Assembly (NCBI RefSeq): GCF_016889705.1
Contig: NZ_CP069526.1
Coordinates: 9,514,001-9,578,000 of the forward strand
Length of the DNA: 64,000 nt
From: Amycolatopsis sp. FDAARGOS 1241
GTDB lineage: Bacteria > Actinomycetota > Actinomycetes > Mycobacteriales > Pseudonocardiaceae
Direction: 5' to 3'
The translations under genes were made by a program, and so were the position numbers. Positions within the stretch are counted from its first letter, which is position 1, and each line of letters begins with the position of its first letter. Positions 26,921-35,237 of this stretch are shown here, one piece after another. The notes below the pieces were generated by a model, which had not been told where the DNA came from, searched no databases, and saw only the letters and a program-made list of their open reading frames with translations.

Positions 26921-28005
26921 CCGAGATCAACGCGCTGGTCCTGCGGGAAACCGGCGCCCCGATGACCGTCGAGCGCATCCGGTTGCGCGACGTCGGGTCC
27001 AGTGACGTGCGGGTGCGCATCGACGCCACCGGTGTCTGCCACTCGGACCTGTCGCTGGCCCGCGGTGTGCTCGCGCAGGAGCTGCCGGCCGTGCTCGGCC
27101 ACGAAGCGTGCGGCACGGTGCTGGAGGCGGGTGCGGACGTCGCGGACCTGGCCGTCGGCGACCGCGTGATCCTGCTGTGGATCACGCCGTGCGGCGACTG
27201 CGTCCACTGTGGACGTGGAGAGGCGCACTTGTGCGTCAACGGGTCGTCGCGCGGCGCCGAACCGTATGCGGTGGACGCCGAAGGCAACCCCGTTTACGCG
27301 GGGCTGACGGTCGGCTCGTTCGCCGAGCAGACCGTCGTTCCGGCGGCGGCCGCGGTCAAGGTGCCTGATGACATCAGCTCGGCCGACGCCGCGCTGCTCG
27401 GCTGCGCGGTGACCACCGGCGTCGGCGCGGTCACGAAGACCGCGCGGGTCACGCCCGGGTCGTCCGTGCTGGTCGTCGGCCTCGGCGGCGTCGGACTGGC
27501 CGCGATCCAGGGCGCGAAGCTGGCCGGTGCGGGCACGGTGATCGCCGTGGACCGCAACGTCGCCAAGGCGGCTTACGCGACGAAACTCGGCGCCGATCAC
27601 TTCGTCCCGGCCGACGACACCACGAAGAAGGCCGTGCGCGCGCTGACTGGCGGTGAGGGCGTGGACTACGCGTTCGACTGCGTCGGCTCGGGCCGCACGA
27701 TCCGCGACGCGTGGGGGATGACGCGGCGCGGCGGCACCGCGTGCGTGGTCGGTGTCGGCGGCAAGGACGACCAGGTGTCCTTCAGCGCGCTGGAGCTGTT
27801 CCACTTCGCGCGCACGCTCGTCGGCTGCGTCGCGGGATCCCTCGACGCGGCCCACGACCTACCGCGCTACTTCGACGACGTCCGCGCCGGCCGGCTCGAC
27901 CTGGCCGCGATGGTGACCGGCCACGGTGGACTGCCGGACATCGAAGACGCCTTGACCGCCATGGCCGCGGGACAGGGTGTGCGGACGCTGGTGGTGCCGG
28001 CGTGA
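26917..28005 (+). CDS. Zinc-dependent alcohol dehydrogenase
   Basis: A medium-chain dehydrogenase of 362 residues. Catalytic zinc ligands lie in TGVCHSDLS and GHEACGTV, the structural zinc cysteines in PCGDCVHCGRGEAHLC, and the NAD loop in VVGLGGVGLAAIQGAK. It would convert an alcohol to the aldehyde used by the preceding gene product. The GTG start overlaps the ALDH stop, and its own stop overlaps the next GTG. Confidence 0.9.
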   Translation: MTEINALVLRETGAPMTVERIRLRDVGSSDVRVRIDATGVCHSDLSLARGVLAQELPAVLGHEACGTVLEAGADVADLAVGDRVILLWITPCGDCVHCGRGEAHLCVNGSSRGAEPYAVDAEGNPVYAGLTVGSFAEQTVVPAAAAVKVPDDISSADAALLGCAVTTGVGAVTKTARVTPGSSVLVVGLGGVGLAAIQGAKLAGAGTVIAVDRNVAKAAYATKLGADHFVPADDTTKKAVRALTGGEGVDYAFDCVGSGRTIRDAWGMTRRGGTACVVGVGGKDDQVSFSALELFHFARTLVGCVAGSLDAAHDLPRYFDDVRAGRLDLAAMVTGHGGLPDIEDALTAMAAGQGVRTLVVPA

Positions 28006-28796
28006 AGGTCGGAGCGCTCAGCATCGAACCGGTCTACGACGGCTACGGCCGCGAGCCCGGCCGCGAGGTCCTGACCCGCCCGGGCGAGGCCGACGCGTGG
28101 GCCTGCCACGAGCACCTGCTCGACGACCGCGGCGACCTCGACCTCACGCTCGGCGGGTTCCTTCTGCGCACGGGCGATCGCGTGGTGCTCATCGACGCCG
28201 GTGTCGGCACGATCGACAACGACAAGTACCACGGCGGCCGCTTCCTCGAAAGCCTGCGTGAGCACGGCGTCGCTCCCGAAGACGTGACCGACGTCGTGTT
28301 CACGCACCTGCACTTCGACCACGTCGGCTGGGCCACGAAGAAGGGCCAGGTCGTGTTCCCGAACGCGACCTACCGCGTGCACGCGGCCGACTGGGCGCAC
28401 TTCGTCGACAGCCCGGACGCCGAAGCCGGCGCCGTGCGGAAGCTGTCGCCCCTGGCCGATCGGCTGCAACCGTTCACCGAGGACACGACGCTCGCACCCG
28501 GCCTGGACACCCGCCACGTGCCCGGCCACACGCCCGGCTCGACGATCTTCATCGTGTCCAGTGAAGGCGAACGCGCGTTGCTCCTCGGCGACGTCGCACA
28601 CTCCACAGTGGAGCTGACCGACCCGACGTGGGAAGCGGTCTTCGACGTCGACCGCACGGCCGCCCGGCACGTGCGAGCGCGGTTGATCGGCGAGCTCACC
28701 GACAGCCCGGACGCGGTCGCCGCCGCGCACTTCCCCGGCCTGCGCTTCGGCCGGGTGGTGACCGTCGCCGGCGAGCGCCGGTTCGAGTTCATCTGA
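28002..28796 (+). CDS. Metallo-beta-lactamase-fold hydrolase (lactonase-like)
   Basis: A protein of 264 residues with the metal motif THLHFDHVGW, the third histidine in HVPGHTPGS, and the bridging aspartate in LLLGDVAHS. The DAGVGTIDND stretch ahead resembles AHL-lactonase and esterase-type members. It probably hydrolyses an ester, lactone or thioester intermediate of the pathway; the substrate is not identified. A 4-nt overlap couples it to the Zn-ADH gene. Confidence 0.82.
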   Translation: MKVGALSIEPVYDGYGREPGREVLTRPGEADAWACHEHLLDDRGDLDLTLGGFLLRTGDRVVLIDAGVGTIDNDKYHGGRFLESLREHGVAPEDVTDVVFTHLHFDHVGWATKKGQVVFPNATYRVHAADWAHFVDSPDAEAGAVRKLSPLADRLQPFTEDTTLAPGLDTRHVPGHTPGSTIFIVSSEGERALLLGDVAHSTVELTDPTWEAVFDVDRTAARHVRARLIGELTDSPDAVAAAHFPGLRFGRVVTVAGERRFEFI

Positions 28797-28807
28797 AAGG
28801 GGACCCC

Positions 28808-29572
28808 GTGGACCTCAAGCTCAACGGCAAGAACGTGCTGGTCACCGGCGCGGGCCAAGGACTCGGCCGCGCGATCGGGATGGCGTTCGCGCAGGAGGGT
28901 GCCAACGTCGCCTTCCACTACAACACCTCGGCCGACGGTGCCGAAGCCGGGGCGAAGGAAGCGGCTGCGCTCGGCGTGAAGGCCATCGCGGTGGGCGCGA
29001 ACCTGCGCGACGGTGACTCCGTGCGCACCGCGGTCGACGACGTCACGGCGCAGCTCGGCTCGATCGACGTGCTGGTCAACAACGCGGCGGCCACGCAGAG
29101 CAAGCCGTTCCTCGAGACGACCGAGGAGGACTGGGACCCGCAGATCGGCGTCACCGTGGCCGGCACGCTGCGGATCACGCAGGCCGTGGCCAAGAAGATG
29201 GTCGAGAGCGGCGGCGGCGCCATCGTGAACCTCATGGGCGATTCCGGCCGTGTCGGCGAATCGCGGCTGCTGGTCACCGCCACCACACGCTCGACCACGG
29301 TCGGCCTGACCAAGTCGCTCGCGAAGGAGCTGGCGCGCCACGGGATCCGGGCCAACGCCGTGTCCATCGCGCTGGTCCAGACGTCCAGTTTGGACGACCA
29401 CACCGGACACGCCGACGACGCCAAGATGAAGAAGATCCTGTCCGCCTACCCGTTGCGCCGCCTCGGCCGTCCCGAGGACGTGGTGCCGACCGTGCTGCTG
29501 CTGGCCTCCCCGCTCTCGTCCTGGACCACCGGGCAGATCGTGTCGGTCAACGGCGGCTACACGATGCCGTGA
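28808..29572 (+). CDS. SDR-family protein lacking the YxxxK catalytic pair
   Basis: A short-chain dehydrogenase fold of 254 residues. The cofactor motif TGAGQGLGRAIG, the NNAA segment (VLVNNAAATQ) and the C-terminal TGQIVSVNGGYTMP are normal. At the active site, where family members have YxASK before GLTKSLAKEL, this protein reads TATTRSTTVGLTKSL, so both the catalytic tyrosine and lysine appear replaced. It may bind nucleotide without ordinary SDR chemistry or use another residue. It begins 11 nt after the MBL gene and overlaps the large molybdenum-subunit gene. Confidence 0.82.
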   Translation: MDLKLNGKNVLVTGAGQGLGRAIGMAFAQEGANVAFHYNTSADGAEAGAKEAAALGVKAIAVGANLRDGDSVRTAVDDVTAQLGSIDVLVNNAAATQSKPFLETTEEDWDPQIGVTVAGTLRITQAVAKKMVESGGGAIVNLMGDSGRVGESRLLVTATTRSTTVGLTKSLAKELARHGIRANAVSIALVQTSSLDDHTGHADDAKMKKILSAYPLRRLGRPEDVVPTVLLLASPLSSWTTGQIVSVNGGYTMP

Positions 29573-31899
29573 CGGCGGTGGAGGAGCCGGCCGCGGGCGC
29601 CATCGGCAAGGTGGTGCGGCGCAAGGAGGACGCCCGGCTGATCACCGGCCGCGGCCGGTACGTGTCCGACCTGCAGCTGCCGCGGATGCGGCACGTCGCG
29701 TTCCTGCGCAGCCCGTTCGGCCACGCGCGGATCACCCGGCTCGACGCGGCTGCCGCGCGGGAACGGGCGGACGTGTTCACCGGGGACCAGCCCGAGTTCG
29801 CGAACGTGCCGCTGCGGGCGCTCTCGGCGCTGCCGTCCTACGTGGAGACCGAACAGCCGTTGCTCGCACGGGACAAGGTGCGGTTCGCGGGCGAACCCGT
29901 GGCCGCCGTCGTCGCCGCCGACCGCTACCGCGCCGAAGACGCGCTGGAGCTGATCGACGTCGACTACGAGCCGCTGCCCGTGAACGTCACGGCGTGGCTG
30001 CCGGTGACCGAACCGCTGCACGCCGAGGCGCCGGACAACGTGCTGCTCGAGCGCACCTTCGACACGGGTGAGGTGCCCGCCGCGCTGGCCTGTGCCGACC
30101 TCGTCGTCGAACGCGAGCTGATCACCAACCGGCACGCCGGCAACCCGATGGAGTGCCGGGCGGGGGTCGCGCTGTGGGACCCGGTCGACGACAAGCTGAC
30201 GCTGTGGTCGGGCACGCAGGTCCCGCACATCGCGCGCAACATGATCGCCGAGCTGCTCGGTATCCCCGAAGGCAACGTGCGCGTGATCGCGCCCGACGTC
30301 GGCGGCGGATTCGGCGTGAAAGCCGTGGTGTACCCGGAGGACGTCGCGCTGTGCGTCATCGCGCGGCAGCTGCGCGGCACGCCCGTGAAGTGGGTCGAGG
30401 ACCGCGCCGAGCACCTGCTCGCGGCCACGCACGCGCGTGATCACCGCTACGTCGTCAAGGCCGGTTTCACCGCCGACGGCGAACTGATGGCGCTCGACGC
30501 GGACGTGACCTGCAACGTCGGCGCATACTCCGTCTACCCCTGGACGGCCGGGATCGAACCGCTGATGGCCGGCGGTCTGCTGTCCGGGCCGTACCGGCTG
30601 CAGCACTACCGCTGCACCGTGCGCGGGGTCGCGACGAACACCGCGCCGTCCGGCCCGTACCGCGGGGTCGCCCGACCGGCGAGCGTGTTCGCGATGGAGT
30701 CGGTGCTCGACGCGGCGGCCGCCGAGCTGGGGATGTCCGGTGTGGACATCCGGCGGCGCAACCTGATCCGGCCGGAGGAAATCCCGTACCGCATGCCGTC
30801 GCGGCTGGTCGACGATTCGGGCTGGTACGGCGAATGCCTCGAGAAGGCCGTCGAATCGATCGGGTACGACGAGTTCCGCGCCGAACAGCAGCGCCGGCGC
30901 ACCCAGGGCGAGAATCCGATCGGCCTGGGGCTGGCCTGTTACAACGAGCTCACCGGCCTGGGCCGGGCGGCCGCGGCCGGCCCGCGGATGCCGTTCCGCA
31001 CCGGCCACGACGCGTGCACCGTGCGCGTCAACCCCGACGGCCGGGTCACCGTGCTGTCCGGCGTGACGTCGCAGGGGCAAGGCCTGGAAACGACCGTGGC
31101 GCAGATCGTCGCGGACGCCGTCGGGGTGCCGTATTCGGACGTCGAGGTGCGCATCGGCGACACCAACGAATCGTTGTGGGGCTTCGGCGCGTTCTCCTCG
31201 CGCCAGGCCGTGATCGGCGGCGGCGCGGCGCACCGTTCCGCGATCGCCGTGCGGGAGAAGATCATTCGGCTCGCCTCGGAGCTGTACGAAGCGAACCCGG
31301 ACGACCTCAGGCTCGTGAACGGCGAGGTGTTCGTCGTCGGCGAGGCCAAGCCGCTCGGCACGCTGGGCGAGCTCGCCCGCGTGGCGTACCTGGAGTCGAA
31401 CCGGCTGCCGGACGGCATCGAGCCCGGCCTGGAGTCGACGCAGTTCTACGACCCGATCCGCGGCGCGTTCGCGGCCGGCGCGCAGGCGGCGGTCGTCGAG
31501 GTCGACCGGGCGACGGGCGAGCTGAAGATCCTCAAGTACGTGTGCGTCGAGGACGCCGGCACGGTGATCAACCCGCAGGTCGTCGAGGGGCAGATCGCCG
31601 GGTCGATCGCGCAGGGCATCGGCGGCGCGCTGTACGAGCACCTCATCTACGACGAGGGCGGCAACCTCTCCACGGGCACGCTCATGGACTACCTCATGCC
31701 GACGAGCGCCGAGGTGCCCGAGCTCGTGATCGGCCACCTGTCGCACCCGGCGGACAACCCGCTGGGCGTGCGCGGCGTCGGCGAGGGCGGCACGCTCGGC
31801 CCGAACGCCGTGCTCGCGGGCGCGGTCGCCGACGCGCTCGGTGTGCAGATCACGCACCTGCCGCTGACCCCGGCCGCGATCTGGGAGGCGGTTCGATGA
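29569..31899 (+). CDS. Molybdopterin-binding large subunit, xanthine-dehydrogenase/CoxL family hydroxylase
   Basis: A protein of 776 residues with the order of the aldehyde oxidase/xanthine dehydrogenase a/b-hammerhead domain (VVRRKEDARLITGRGRYVSDL) and the molybdenum-cofactor domains. Visible cofactor motifs are PDVGGGFGVKA, GPYRGVARP, GVTSQGQGLETTVAQ and the C-terminal GVGEGGTLGP with the probable catalytic glutamate. The AYRCSFR loop of form I CO dehydrogenase is absent, so this is a form II or other hydroxylase, not a proven CO dehydrogenase. It would hydroxylate a carbon of an aromatic ring, N-heterocycle or aldehyde. Confidence 0.87.
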   Translation: MTAVEEPAAGAIGKVVRRKEDARLITGRGRYVSDLQLPRMRHVAFLRSPFGHARITRLDAAAARERADVFTGDQPEFANVPLRALSALPSYVETEQPLLARDKVRFAGEPVAAVVAADRYRAEDALELIDVDYEPLPVNVTAWLPVTEPLHAEAPDNVLLERTFDTGEVPAALACADLVVERELITNRHAGNPMECRAGVALWDPVDDKLTLWSGTQVPHIARNMIAELLGIPEGNVRVIAPDVGGGFGVKAVVYPEDVALCVIARQLRGTPVKWVEDRAEHLLAATHARDHRYVVKAGFTADGELMALDADVTCNVGAYSVYPWTAGIEPLMAGGLLSGPYRLQHYRCTVRGVATNTAPSGPYRGVARPASVFAMESVLDAAAAELGMSGVDIRRRNLIRPEEIPYRMPSRLVDDSGWYGECLEKAVESIGYDEFRAEQQRRRTQGENPIGLGLACYNELTGLGRAAAAGPRMPFRTGHDACTVRVNPDGRVTVLSGVTSQGQGLETTVAQIVADAVGVPYSDVEVRIGDTNESLWGFGAFSSRQAVIGGGAAHRSAIAVREKIIRLASELYEANPDDLRLVNGEVFVVGEAKPLGTLGELARVAYLESNRLPDGIEPGLESTQFYDPIRGAFAAGAQAAVVEVDRATGELKILKYVCVEDAGTVINPQVVEGQIAGSIAQGIGGALYEHLIYDEGGNLSTGTLMDYLMPTSAEVPELVIGHLSHPADNPLGVRGVGEGGTLGPNAVLAGAVADALGVQITHLPLTPAAIWEAVR

Positions 31900-32567
31900 T
31901 CACGTCCGAGATCCGCGACGACGTGGGCGTCATCGCCCTCGACCGGCACGAACGGCGCAACGCGCTGGACGTCGAGCACCTCGACGACCTGCGCAAGGCG
32001 GTCGAAGACGTCGGCCCGCGGGTGCGTGCGCTCGTCATCACCGGGCGGGGCACGAGCTTCTGCGCCGGGGCCGACCTGCGCGGTGTCCACGGCGCCGGCT
32101 TCCGGAGCGCGCTCTACGCCGCCCTGCACAGCATCACCGCGCTGCCCGTGCCGGTGCTCGCGGCCGTCAACGGGCCGGCGATCGGCGCCGGGACGCAGCT
32201 GGCGATCGCGTGTGACCTGCGGGTGGCCTCGCCGTCCGCCGTGTTCGCGGTGCCGACCGCGCGCAACGGCCTGGTCGTGGACCCGTGGACGGTGCGCCGG
32301 CTCGCCTTGCTCGCCGGCGGGGGCGCCGCGCGGGCGATGCTCCTGGGCTGTGACCGGCTCGACGCTTCGCTGGCCCACACCCGCGGGCTCGTCGACCGGC
32401 TCGGCGACTTCGACGACGCTTTCGCGTGGGCGAGCGAGATCGCCGAGTTCTCGCCATCGTCGTTGCGGTACTCGAAACAAGCGCTCGACACGCTGTTCGA
32501 AGGTGCCTGGACTGCCACCCTGGACGATCTTTTCGAAGCGAGCTGGCCGAAGGAGGTGCCGACGTGA
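31896..32567 (+). CDS. Crotonase-family protein, short and lacking catalytic glutamates
   Basis: An enoyl-CoA hydratase/isomerase-fold protein of 223 residues, shorter than the usual 255-260. The oxyanion pieces SFCAGADLRG and NGPAIGAGTQLAIACDLR are recognisable. In hydratases the second reads GGGCEL and is followed by a second glutamate in a PE segment; here those positions are Q (GTQL) and TA (VPTARNGLV). Simple hydration is therefore doubtful, and another crotonase reaction such as CoA-ester hydrolysis or ring cleavage is possible. It lies between the large and FAD subunit genes. Confidence 0.8.
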   Translation: MITSEIRDDVGVIALDRHERRNALDVEHLDDLRKAVEDVGPRVRALVITGRGTSFCAGADLRGVHGAGFRSALYAALHSITALPVPVLAAVNGPAIGAGTQLAIACDLRVASPSAVFAVPTARNGLVVDPWTVRRLALLAGGGAARAMLLGCDRLDASLAHTRGLVDRLGDFDDAFAWASEIAEFSPSSLRYSKQALDTLFEGAWTATLDDLFEASWPKEVPT

Positions 32568-33382
32568 AACCCGCCCCGTTCGACTACGTCCGTGCGCACA
32601 GCGTCGACGAGGCCGTGCGGACGCTCGCCGACGCCGACGGGGACGGCAAGGTCCTCGCCGGCGGGCAGAGCCTGATGCCGGTGCTCGCGTTGCGCATGGC
32701 CCGGCCGCGTGTGCTCGTGGACGTCAACCGCATCCCCGGCCTGGCCACGATCACGCCCACCGACGGCGGCGTCCGGCTGGGCGCACTGGTGCGGCACGCG
32801 CGGCTGCTCGAACAGCAGCACCACCCGTTGCTGGCCGAGGCCGCGCGCTGGATCGGGCACACGGCGATCCGCACGCGCGGCACGAGCGGCGGCAGCATCG
32901 CGCACGCCGACCCGTCGGCCGAACTGCCGGTGGTCGCGGCGGCGCTGGAGGCGACCGTCCACATCGCCGGACCGACCGGTCGACGGTCCGAAGTGGCTAC
33001 GGACTTCTTCGCCGGGCCACTGGAAACCACGCTCGCCGACGACGAGCTGATCACCGCCGTGGACCTGCCGGTGCCGCAGCGCTGGGGGTTCGCGGAGTTT
33101 TCCCGGCGCCACGGCGACTTCGGGCTCGTGCTCGTGGCCGCGGCGGAGGTCGCGGGCCGGTGGCGGCTGGCGATCGGCGGCGTCGGCGGGGTCCCGCTGC
33201 GGCCCGCGGAAGCCGAACAGCTGCTGAACGACGGCGCGGGCGTCGACGCGGTCGCGGCCGCCGCGGCGGCGGAAACCCGGCCGCAGAGCGATATCCACGC
33301 GTCGGCCGACTACCGGCGGGCGATGACGGCGGAGTTCGTCCGCCGCGCCCTGGCGCCCCACGGAAAGCGAGCCGCCGCATGA
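32564..33382 (+). CDS. FAD-binding medium subunit of molybdenum hydroxylase (CoxM-like)
   Basis: A protein of 272 residues in the CO dehydrogenase flavoprotein family. The FAD-binding motifs LAGGQSLMPVLALRM and TRGTSGGSIAHADPSAELP are intact. It lacks the extra iron-sulfur loop found in the 4-hydroxybenzoyl-CoA reductase beta subunit. It passes electrons from the small iron-sulfur subunit to the final acceptor. Overlaps of 4 nt link it to both neighbours. Confidence 0.88.
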   Translation: MKPAPFDYVRAHSVDEAVRTLADADGDGKVLAGGQSLMPVLALRMARPRVLVDVNRIPGLATITPTDGGVRLGALVRHARLLEQQHHPLLAEAARWIGHTAIRTRGTSGGSIAHADPSAELPVVAAALEATVHIAGPTGRRSEVATDFFAGPLETTLADDELITAVDLPVPQRWGFAEFSRRHGDFGLVLVAAAEVAGRWRLAIGGVGGVPLRPAEAEQLLNDGAGVDAVAAAAAAETRPQSDIHASADYRRAMTAEFVRRALAPHGKRAAA

Positions 33383-33846
33383 GAGCCGAGTTCACCGTCA
33401 ACGGCACCCGCCACGACGTCGACGTCGAACCGCGCCGCACGCTCGCCGACGCGCTGCGCGAGGACCTCGGCCTGACGGGCACGCACCTGGGCTGCGAGCA
33501 CGGCGTCTGCGGCGCGTGCACCGTGCTGGTCGACGGTGAGCCCGTGCGCGCGTGCCTGATGCTCGCCGTGCAGGCCGACGGGTGCTCCGTCAGCACCGTC
33601 GAAGGGCTGGCGGCCGACGACGGCACGCTGCACCCGTTGCAGGAAGCGTTTTGCGCGAAGCACGGGCTCCAATGCGGCTTCTGCACGCCCGGCATGCTGA
33701 TGACGGCGCTCGACCTGCTGGACCGCGAACCGGCGCCGGACCGCGAACGCATCCGCGAGGAGCTGTCCGGCAACATCTGCCGCTGCACGGGTTACGTCGG
33801 CATCGTCGACGCGGTGGAAGCCGCCGCGCGCGAGCTGAACCCGTGA
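33379..33846 (+). CDS. [2Fe-2S] small subunit of molybdenum hydroxylase (CoxS-like)
   Basis: A protein of 155 residues with the plant-type cluster cysteines in GCEHGVCGACTVLVDG and C-L-M, and the second cluster cysteines in CGFCTPGMLM and GNICRCTGYVGIV. These two [2Fe-2S] centres carry electrons between molybdopterin and FAD. With the large and FAD subunits it completes a three-component hydroxylase, though the gene order is large, crotonase, medium, small. Confidence 0.92.
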   Translation: MRAEFTVNGTRHDVDVEPRRTLADALREDLGLTGTHLGCEHGVCGACTVLVDGEPVRACLMLAVQADGCSVSTVEGLAADDGTLHPLQEAFCAKHGLQCGFCTPGMLMTALDLLDREPAPDRERIREELSGNICRCTGYVGIVDAVEAAARELNP

Positions 33847-34457
33847 GGACCGCCGCGTGGCTGCGGCTCACCGGCGTGCCGGCCGACGCCGCGCGCAAGA
33901 CCTGGCGCGAGCTGGACCGGCACGGCTGCGCCACGCTCTACGTCGACGGTGACCTCAGCCTGTGCGCGGCGCTCGCGGTCGAGACCACCACCGCCCGCAT
34001 CTGCTGCTTCGTGCCGCTGGGCCGGCCGGAACACGTGCTGGCCGGGGCGCGCACCGTGCAGTACCTCAGCGCCGGCCGGTTCACCCTCGGGCTGCGCCCG
34101 GCGGATGACGACGACGGGCCGTTCGGGTCTGTCACCGGGTGCGCGCGCCTGGCCGAGGAGGTGCGGGCGGTGCTGGGCCCGTTGCCGATCACCGTCGCCG
34201 GGACGGGCCGGGGTAGCGTGCGGTTGGCGGCCGAATTCGCGACCTGCTGGCAGACCACGGACGTTCCGGGTGAACCGGACGCACTCGCCGCGCACTGCGC
34301 GGAGTTCGGCCGGCCGGTGCCGGAGAGATCCGTGGTCACGACCGGCGCGCGGCGGTGCGAGGTCGCCGCCGACGAGGTGGTGCTGCCGGTCGACCGGCCG
34401 CTGACGGGTGCCGAGTTCCTCGGCACCGCCGGGCTCGTGACGGGGAGGAACTGGTGA
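33843..34457 (+). CDS. Short luciferase-like (LLM-type) flavin protein, function unclear
   Basis: A protein of 204 residues, well below the 280-340 of complete luciferase-like monooxygenases. The segments LAGARTVQYLSAGRFTLGLRP, CARLAEEVRAVLGPLPITVAG and RLAAEFATCWQTTDVPGEP follow the LLM pattern of the F420/FMN-dependent family. The N-terminal flavin region is reduced. It may be a degenerate or compact family member. It is coupled by overlaps to the iron-sulfur subunit and the TetR gene, which argues that it is still translated. Confidence 0.55.
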   Translation: MRTAAWLRLTGVPADAARKTWRELDRHGCATLYVDGDLSLCAALAVETTTARICCFVPLGRPEHVLAGARTVQYLSAGRFTLGLRPADDDDGPFGSVTGCARLAEEVRAVLGPLPITVAGTGRGSVRLAAEFATCWQTTDVPGEPDALAAHCAEFGRPVPERSVVTTGARRCEVAADEVVLPVDRPLTGAEFLGTAGLVTGRNW

Positions 34458-35050
34458 CGGCAGCGCGCAGCGCGGTCAGCGAAGAGGCCGTGCTCGACAC
34501 GGCGCTCACGCTGTTCGCCGAGCGGGGGTACCACGGCACCGCGCTCAGCCAGATCGCAGAGGTGCTGCAGATCCGCACGCCCAGCCTGTACAACCACATG
34601 CGGTCCAAAGAGGACTTGCTGCGGGCCATCGTGGACCGGACCACCGCGGCGGTGCTCGAGGACTTCGAGCGCGTGACCGGCGAGGACGACGACTGGACGG
34701 GGCAGCTGGCGCGCGCCACACGCGTGTACGCCTTCCGCCACGCCACGCACCGGCGCGAAGCCCTGGTGGTCAACCGGGACACCGACTGCCTCGGCGAACC
34801 GCATCGCACGCAGTTCCAGGCCCGCCGCCGGCGCCACGAGCACGCGTTCCGCGCGATCATCGCGTGCGGCGCCGACGCGGGGGTGTTCCACGTGGACTCG
34901 CCGGCGCTCGCGTCGTTCGCCATCCGCGAGATGTGCGTGAGCATCGCGCGCTGGTTCCGGGACCACGGTGCCATGACAGCCGACTCCGTGGCCGACGAGT
35001 ACAGCCGCTACGCGTTGCAGATCGTGGGTTCGCAAACCGGGCATCGGTAA
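34454..35050 (+). CDS. TetR-family transcriptional regulator (copy 2)
   Basis: A regulator of 198 residues closely similar to the one at 22552: LTLFAERGYHGTALSQIAE, IRTPSLYNHMRSKEDLL, TRVYAFRHATHRREALVVN and REMCVSIARWFRDHG are shared with few changes. The GTG overlaps the preceding stop, so it is the last gene of the eleven-gene operon and would control its own expression through operator B. The near-identical recognition helices suggest both regulators read the same operator, perhaps with different inducers. Confidence 0.88.
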   Translation: MTAARSAVSEEAVLDTALTLFAERGYHGTALSQIAEVLQIRTPSLYNHMRSKEDLLRAIVDRTTAAVLEDFERVTGEDDDWTGQLARATRVYAFRHATHRREALVVNRDTDCLGEPHRTQFQARRRRHEHAFRAIIACGADAGVFHVDSPALASFAIREMCVSIARWFRDHGAMTADSVADEYSRYALQIVGSQTGHR

Positions 35051-35077
35051 ATATTTCACCCTAACGGGTAGAACGGG

Positions 35078-35134
35078 TTGACTCTTCCCGTTCCCGTTGC
35101 TTTGATATATGCCACTAACGAACGATAGTTAGTG
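35078..35134 (+). promoter_or_regulatory. Promoter and double TetR-type operator C
   Basis: TTGACT (35078-35083) and TTGATA (35102-35107), 18 nt apart, are followed by CACTAAC (35113-35119), 8 nt, GTTAGTG (35128-35134), a perfect palindrome. It can be read as two overlapping ACTAA-N6-TTAGT sites shifted by 4 nt, each with one mismatch. It stands before the broken beta-lactamase-family gene. Confidence 0.65.
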
Positions 35135-35237
35135 AATTTCAGTGTTCCTGCGCCGACGCAGACTCCGCGCGGCGCGGAAACCATTTCCGGAAATCAGAAC
35201 CGGTGTGCCCTCCCGGGTTTGTGGAACCGGGCGGTGA

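Noticed and set aside
29569..33846. True carbon monoxide dehydrogenase (CoxMSL)
   Set aside because: The large subunit lacks the AYRCSFR active-site loop, gene order is different, and the surrounding genes indicate organic substrate catabolism.
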